Made by a program: the position numbers and the translations under genes. From Asterella californica (lineage: Eukaryota; Streptophyta; Marchantiopsida; Marchantiales; Aytoniaceae), in contig JAYKYS010000004.1 of assembly GCA_036924285.1 (NCBI GenBank), forward strand, positions 14,354,001 through 14,418,000: DNA of 64,000 bases, written 5' to 3'. Of this stretch, positions 57,548-64,000 are shown in pieces (within the stretch, counting starts at the first letter, position 1; every line of letters starts with the position of its first letter). The notes under the pieces were generated by a model. It did no database searches. It was not told the DNA's origin and saw only the letters and a program-made list of their open reading frames with translations.

Positions 57548-58870
57548 TGTCGTGATGTGAATTATTTCACATAGTAAATGATTCATTTCTCTGTCAGGCG
57601 TTAGTCTCTCTGAGTGAAGTTAAGACCTCAAAGAAGTCCATTTTTAGAAGATGTTATATATATTTTGAGTCTTAGTAGGTTGATTACCATGTTGATAAGG
57701 TTTAAGCTCATGGGTTGTATTTGCGTGTCGCCCATGCACGCTTTCTAGCTGATTTAAGTTATTTTTCGGGGCTGCGTGTCGTTTTAGGTAGTTTAAGTTT
57801 TGCGCTGGCACTCTATGGGGCTTTACGTGGTAGCCTATGAGTGTAGATAAGCTACCATGTAGTTTAAGGCACAAAAGGACAGTCAAGTGGAGCTATGAAC
57901 TCCCATTGGTCCATTTTTGTCTTTTGTAAAACTCTAAGTTTAGAAACAGAGCTCTAGAGTGGATTTCAGGCAATTGGTAAGGACACTGCGAAATCTGAGA
58001 GCACAGGGAGATAGAGCTCGTGGTGCCAAGCACTGTCAGCGAAAAGTTTGATCGATTTGGAGCAATGAAGAAGGAGTTATGGCTGATTGAAGTTAAATTT
58101 GTGTTAGAATTGCAGCACTTCTGTTGAATTTGGGGTTTTGAGTGTCAATTGTAGCAGAATTGAGGAAATCGCTTCAAACCTTCGTGGTTGTGTTCATTGT
58201 CAGCCGGGCTACGACTGTCAAAAAAGTTTCAAGTGAATTGAGTTACTGAGTAATTCAGGGCGGCCGTTGAAGCAGAGGGGGTCTATAAAGTTCGCAATCT
58301 AGAGCAGCAACTTCAGAGAACGAAATCTAGAGTTTTGTGTACAATCAGGAGGTCCAACTTCACAGGAGTGTTCAGCAAGCTGTGTACTGCAAATCCTGTA
58401 AGAAACTTCGAAATTGATCAAGCCAATCTCCTGTTATAGGTCGAAATAGCTGACTGGGTACCAGAAATTGTCATAATTTCTCTGTTCAGAAAGTTTCTAC
58501 TCATATCTTGGTGCTCTGACTTGATCTCAAGCTGAAACTTCGTATGTGTATCCAGTAGGACCTCATTGACATGTAGGAGAAGTTCTGAAGTCTAAACCTT
58601 CACATATTTCTCAATCCTGAGTGCCAAAGTTCGCCGTCATATCTTATCTTTGCTAGTTAAGCTTGAACTTTGCTTCTTGAACATATCAGAAGAGCCAAGA
58701 GACTTGTATGAGCGTTTTTCAGTATCACCTTGCAACCTGAAGCCTATCCTTTGAGCAAACCAGCCACAGCCAGAAGTCTAGTGCTTCCCTATGTAGACTG
58801 AACACAGCCTTCAAGCTCATATCACAGCCAGAAGGTTCCGCCCTTCTCGAGGAAAACTCTCAACTCTACA
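57548..58870 (+). repeat. 3' LTR of element C
   Basis: 1323 bp, same ends as the 5' LTR. It is followed by acgt. Confidence 0.92.
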
Positions 58871-58874
58871 ACGT

Positions 58875-59700
58875 ACGGACGGTCCTATGGGTAAACGATC
58901 CCAGAAGTTGGAGTTGTCGGAGCAACTACAGAAGAAGAAAGAAGCCTTCTTTCCACAGCAGAAGACGACATCCTCGAGTAGAAGACTACATAACTGTAAG
59001 CGAATTTGTGGTCTTCTCTCCCCAAATTAATACAAGCAGGGATGACTTGTAGTCAAGATCGGGACTAGAAGCATGTTAGAGTCTTAATTTCTCATTTTCA
59101 TCTTGTTTCGATTTTCTCTTCTTCCTCATCTTCTCTCATCTTCTCATCTTCCTATCTTCTTCTAGTGAGCTTCCGAGACTTCTATTGAGCTTCCGTGAAG
59201 ATGAATGTTGTTGAAGTGCTGCAGGAAGACCGTTTTCGTAGACAGAAGCATGGAAAGGCTACAGGGGGCTTACACCATGTGATTGATCTAACCCCGTTGA
59301 AAATTGGAAGAGCAATGTGAGATAGACAGTGGTAATTTGACAGCTACGAAGCAGGAGCAGTCTTCTGGAGATGTGAGAAGCCGAGTTGAGTCTCCAGCAG
59401 CCGAGAATTGCTTTGAGAAGACTGTCGTGGGAAGACTGGAAACCATGACCTGGAAGCAGAAAGTGTCTTCCTGAGCTTCCCAGTACATATCTGTGTGATA
59501 TTTTAGGTGGTAGTTGTTTGTTTAGGTCTAGAGCACCTCTTGAAGGATGTGGAAGCCGTGTGGTTTTGTGAGAAGACGGGAATTCTAAGTAAAACTCGTG
59601 TGTTTATGTGTTTGAACAGATCTTAAAACTTAGAGCAGCGATACTTGTGCAAATCCTCTGTGGGAACGATATCTTGTATTCTAAATGGACAAAAAGAGTA
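58875..59700. other. GAAGAC/GTCTTC-rich host sequence, segment 3
   Basis: Motif clusters at 58920-59010, 59100-59180 and 59350-59480 continue segment 2 after element C. A pyrimidine tract of repeated ttctc/tcatc lies at 59085-59170. Motif density falls off by about 59600. No frame of note. Confidence 0.65.
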
Positions 59701-62212
59701 ATCATGCGACTATATTTAGCGGTCAATTAGTTTTATGTTGAATATAATTATAGATATACGATTGTACAACCTCAATCGCATCATGACAGAGACTGTTCTC
59801 CATGTGGTCAGCAATAATAAGTTTGATACAATCTAGTGTTAATCTCGTTCTCATGATCAATTTGTCCTCGACATAACAAAATCATTTGTTGGTCGTTCAG
59901 ACCATCACGTTCATTCTTGCAAATGTTTTTGAGTTTTCAAACTCAAGATTCACGTCATATGTTTTTGAATATATTTATCAGCGTTCAAAGCTCTTCTGTT
60001 TACCATCCATTCACTTGAAATGAATCATTGTCATGCACTTCACTCCTTGAAGCTTTCACCTTCATGAGTTTTGACTTGTTGTTGTTACGTTCTGAAGGAT
60101 GTTATCTTGCTTGCTTGACTATCACACACTCGTTTATTCCTTTGTTTGTGATACAATACTCCTCCATATTATACATGCCACATGAACCTCTTGCAGCTTA
60201 CTCAAAACTTCCACCTTCATTTGTATTCGTGAGTCCTTCAAGAAAATAGTGATGGGCCTGACAAATTGACTTCCAGTATGGACAAAATCTGTCATCCATG
60301 AACAATAGCGATCCAAAATATTATTCAGCATCAAGAACAATAATTCCAAAGCTTGGTCCCTTCAAGAGCTTTGAACTGGATGGATGGACTTATTGTTAAT
60401 GTACAAACTCTACATGTATAATCTCTCTCTAAATTGACTTGAGACTGTATCAGGACTAAAAGAACAATTGGTCATAAGAACTCCAAATTGACAATAAGAG
60501 GACTAGAACTCTCACTTGGTTTCATATGGATTGTTGAACAACGATACAATGTTCTTGTTATATTTGCTTAATGTTCTTCGTGAATCCTTATCAAGGAGAC
60601 TTGAGTTAGCTTGAGACTATAGCCGTAATTCTTGTGGGCATCCGTAACATCAATAATGTGCGACCGGGCATCTTGAGGAGCCTATAGTATAGGTGTGCAG
60701 AGGTGTCGTTTATCATCAATCTACAAGACCAAGGATGGAAGCTTGTGGAAGGTTTTTTTGCTTGAGTGGTTGCTCAGAGTGAGAAGTTGGGAGGTGAAGC
60801 TCTCGATTGATCCGCAAGGATAAAACATCAAGTTGTAGACGAAAACAAACACTGACATTTCAAGTTCAATGAGTTGGAAATGAGAATCATGATACTTTTC
60901 TACCTTCTATATTCACTATTGCGACAAGCTCATAGATGTTTCTTTCATGGAGATCAAACGATGCACGAGAAGTACTTGGTCGGATTTGGTATCAACTACA
61001 CGATCATTCGGCTGTGTGGATTCATGCAAGTAAAAATACCTAATCAAGAATGCAAGGAAATATATTGCTTATCTCCTAGCTGCAGCATGAGTCGTCGTAT
61101 ATACCCAAGAATTTATTTTGTACGCCATATTGTTAGCAGCAAGCTCGAGAAACTTGAATGGTGCTTGCTGCAAGACTACTTCCTACTCACGTAAACTGTA
61201 GTTGAGCCGCAATGCGCACACAAAGATCTTGTTTATTTTCACTGAGAGACAAATTTTGTGCTCAGAGCCATTATTTCAACTCCTTGATACTAAACAAAGA
61301 TATCTCATTTACCGAAATAGCACTATCAATCTCTAGCATGTTTCTTCACCTCCTGCAAACTCTCACAAAACTTATAATTTTACACTTATGAGAAAGATCC
61401 TTTTGTGAAATAATGTTCTGTTCATTCAACAAATTGTCCACGCTCAAGTTATCATCATCAACGATTTCTTGAATAACATCTTTTGCTTGTAGGAGGTCGA
61501 TTCTTTTTTGTCTCAGTTCACCCATCCATATAGTAATGTATTTCTCATAGTGCAGAGAGCATCATATCCGTACTATGAGAAGGCTGAACATTTACTAATG
61601 CTGAGAGTTGGCAAGAAGTAGGAAAGTTATAAATGCAAACATATTTCATGATAAGTTATGTAGTGGACAAACTACATTAGAGACATTTTCACCTCTAATC
61701 AAAGTACCTTGGAGATGATCCATCTTCTAATGATATGCATATCTACTAGAAGACGGATGAAAATGATGAATATGCATCTCAAAGTACATGGCTAAGAATA
61801 GTCAAGAAAATGACGAGCAGGTTATGAGGGAGAAAATATAGAATGGATTGGTTTTGGAGGGTGAGATGGACTTAATGAATTTCATATCCTTCAATTTTTT
61901 CAGTGATATTTTTGTTTAGATTATACATAAAAGTCTATATGTTAAATAAATATTTTAGAATAAATATAAATATAATTATAATTATTTTATAGATATTAAA
62001 TGTTATCATAACCACCAGATGTCATGAATCGAGAGAGAACCCATAAGTATAAAACCTAGTATGCGCTGCTCAAACCATAAGATAGAGGACATACTCTCAA
62101 TCATTAAGTTATAAGTGATTCATTTTATTACCTAACCCTTCCCCATCAGAAAAGTTAAGTAATAAATTAAGCTGTCATCTTTCCAAGATGATTATGTAGG
62201 CTTGCCGACCGA
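59701..62212. other. AT-rich region, no gene recognised
   Basis: The longest frame (60874-61194 on +, 106 codons) has no recognised domain. A weak hairpin lies at 62129-62168. Nothing else is supported. Confidence 0.5.
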
Positions 62213-63326
62213 GTTTCGTGCACTTATCGCTCTGTTGCATCGGTGGAAGTTCTTGCTAGATAGATCAAGATACTCACAACGCTAACCTGCAAACCACAAT
62301 CACACGTTAGCGTCCATGCACCACTTATCTTTATCTCATTTGATCCGGAGTCGGACTGTCTCGTTAACTCTCAAGCTCAACATACCCTAAGTCATGACCT
62401 AGATCTGGTTAGGTCGGCCTCAAAGCATGAGCAAGTCATAACGTGACTTGAGACGGACTTCCAAAAAAATATAAGATCATAAACGGTACCTCCAACACAC
62501 TTAGCGGTCCAACCGCTCGTGATGTCCGTATGGGTCTAAGCTTTTGAACGATGGTCTAACTCGGCGTCTCGTTTCTTAGTCTTGCCCTAGCCTTGGATCA
62601 TCCCCAATTCCGAACGTCCAAGCTTTGACTATAAGGCACCTTGGTACTGGTCCAACCATCTCTTCAAGTCCCCAAAGTCTATCCATCGAATTCCGATGAC
62701 TCATCTTGGCTCATCCAAGCATCAAGTTTCTCTCATATATATTTTTGGAGACCGAAGATCCAGTCTTCTCTTTTGTCTCTGAAAATTATATCACAACCCG
62801 ATCACGAGATCAGTCATAACTCTTAGTAGATGTCAATTCGGAGAGTTATTGATATCATTGGATAGTCCTCGTCGAGACCTTTTCAAATGATACTTCACTC
62901 TCTCGAGATCTTACGTGGAGCTCCTTCCACGACCTAAAACGTTATTGGAGTTCCAACACTTAACATTTTTTGAGGAACCGGGGTCTAACATCAGACTGGG
63001 ACCTTGTGGTTTGGACCAACGTCAGAAGAATGCTCATTTGCATCAGACACACGTCTCGATCCGTTCGGATCCACGTTTGAGACGTGCGTTTCGATTTTCT
63101 AGACTTATCTTTTTAAGTCAGCATTTGTCTGGGGTCCTCTTGGGATAAATCTCTACATCATAAGTAAATGTCTCAATTTTGATTTAGAGAACCTCTAAGA
63201 TTCATCTGATCTCTATTTTCTGATCAAGCCGTTAGATCTTACTCGCAATATTCACAACTTAACAGAAGTCCACTAGTGTTTTGTTCCTGGAGTCTACGTA
63301 TGATTTTGAGACTGAATATCACAACA
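62213..63326 (-). mobile_element. decayed solo LTR related to the left-edge Ty3 LTR
   Basis: Aligns throughout with 4302-5477: tagcgtccatgcaccactta, cttagcggtccaaccgctcg and cgagatcttacgtggag have close matches. The right end is cacaaca where the relative has gcgaca. There is no internal region, and the left border and target duplication are not clear. Confidence 0.75.
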
Positions 63327-63527
63327 CCTAGTCAAGTTGAATATCCCTCAGAATTATACGGCAAGTGCAACAACTTCTTGGAAATCCATGCTATGATTGC
63401 TATCGTTTGACTTGTTCTCCACAAGGTGACTGTCGAAAGTTGGAAACCTTTACCGAACTTTTTACTCCGTATGGATGGATGGACACAACTTTTGTAACTT
63501 CCGTTCCCTTCAGAGGTAGAACGGGGC
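63327..63527. other. spacer, nothing recognised
   Basis: About 200 bp between the solo LTR and the duplicated block. Confidence 0.5.
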
Positions 63528-64000
63528 GGCTCTCGGTCCGGCGAAACCACACTCACACGTTCTTCTTCTTGTCCTTTTCAGAACGTGGGTATTGTAGGAC
63601 CGAATCGAGTCGGAAGCAAGAGTTTCTCCTTCGGTACTTCGGTAGAGGACCGGGCTAGGCTAAGAAGCAGGTAATGGGTGGTGGCTACGGAGTGAATTCG
63701 TTCAGTCCTTCAGTGAGTTATTTCTCGTTACGTGAAGGCGAAGAAAGAGCGAGTGAGAGAGGAATTGCGTTGAGAGAAGTAAGTGTGTGAGACGGGCGGC
63801 TGCCGGGGTCAGGTTTTTGGCCCTTGGAGTAGTGAGCAGAGTACGGTACTTGCACTTTTACTGGTTTTGGATATTCTGCAACTTTGCATTTCATCGCAGG
63901 AGCGCTTGTGATGGTTTTGGCGCACGGAGAGGAAAGGAAAAGAAGAGTTCGGATCGGGAGGACGATACCCTAGTGGTGAAGGGAATGTGCATATTTCGAG
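63528..64000 (+). repeat. COMMD3-upstream block, copy 2, reaching the window end
   Basis: Plus strand aligns with the minus strand of 14150-14628 to its last bases (gatacc-tagtggtgaagggaatgtg against gatacgatagtggtgagggaaatgtg). In copy 1 the COMMD3 start codon follows about 500 bp further on. A second COMMD3-like gene on + beyond 64000 is therefore a testable expectation. Confidence 0.75.

Larger units (their letters stand above)
49955..58870 (+). mobile_element. TGTCG-family Ty3 element C, full structure, multiply mutated
   Basis: LTRs 49955-51273 and 57548-58870, primer-binding site, gag-protease frame, pol frame, polypurine tract. Target duplication acgt at 49951-49954 and 58871-58874. 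RT precedes integrase, so it is Ty3/gypsy. Roughly a dozen differences separate the first 420 bp of the two LTRs. At least six stops and several 1-nt shifts make it inactive. Confidence 0.93.

Noticed and set aside
59085..59170. Pyrimidine tract considered as an origin or branch-point-like regulatory site
   Set aside because: It is an extension of the TCTTC-rich composition around it; no specific signal can be supported.

Overview
The window is nuclear DNA of a land plant, built mostly of decayed LTR retrotransposons around one small island of ordinary genes. Pointers to a plant are primer-binding sites close to the initiator-Met type used by plant elements, spliced genes with GT-AG introns, and a DUF971 protein that resembles plant homologues. 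A COMMD3 gene and a Ty3-type element carrying a PHD finger would suit a seedless lineage (bryophyte, lycophyte or similar). That last step is inference; no species is identified.

Layout: 1-5477 is a minus-strand Ty3/gypsy element cut by the window edge. 6066-7446 is a truncated Ty1/copia element. 9.5-14.7 kb is the host-gene island: a four-exon gene for a gamma-butyrobetaine-hydroxylase-like N-terminal (DUF971) protein on + (9781-10973), facing an intronless COMMD3 gene on - (13084-13683). 15.8-23.1 kb holds two tandem remnants of a Ty3 lineage with a PHD finger after the integrase. 23.1-28.2 kb holds a deleted element and a solo LTR of a second Ty3 lineage, called here the TGTCG family. 28.8-35.8 kb is a minus-strand copia element split by another TGTCG-family element. 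35.8-38.1 kb is AT-rich with no gene recognised. 38.1-59.7 kb is a host sequence dense in GAAGAC/GTCTTC motifs into which two TGTCG elements inserted: A (38879-47444, minus, itself split by a solo LTR) and C (49955-58870, plus, the only copy keeping the full gag-pro-pol order). 59.7-62.2 kb shows no recognisable gene, 62.2-63.3 kb is a decayed solo LTR, and 63.53-64.0 kb is an inverted copy of the sequence upstream of COMMD3, so a second copy of that gene may begin just outside the window.

The strongest structural result concerns the TGTCG family. Its LTRs begin TGTCG and end CGACA or close variants. Every insertion whose two ends can be read is flanked by a 4-bp target duplication centred on CG (ACGT, ACGC, CCGC, ACGT; a fifth is CCGC with a CTGT partner). 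Copies A, B and D have lost most of pol through different deletions. Copy C keeps gag-protease and pol as separate reading frames 35 nt apart, and its stop codons look like C-to-T or G-to-A changes. No cellular pathway links the two host genes.
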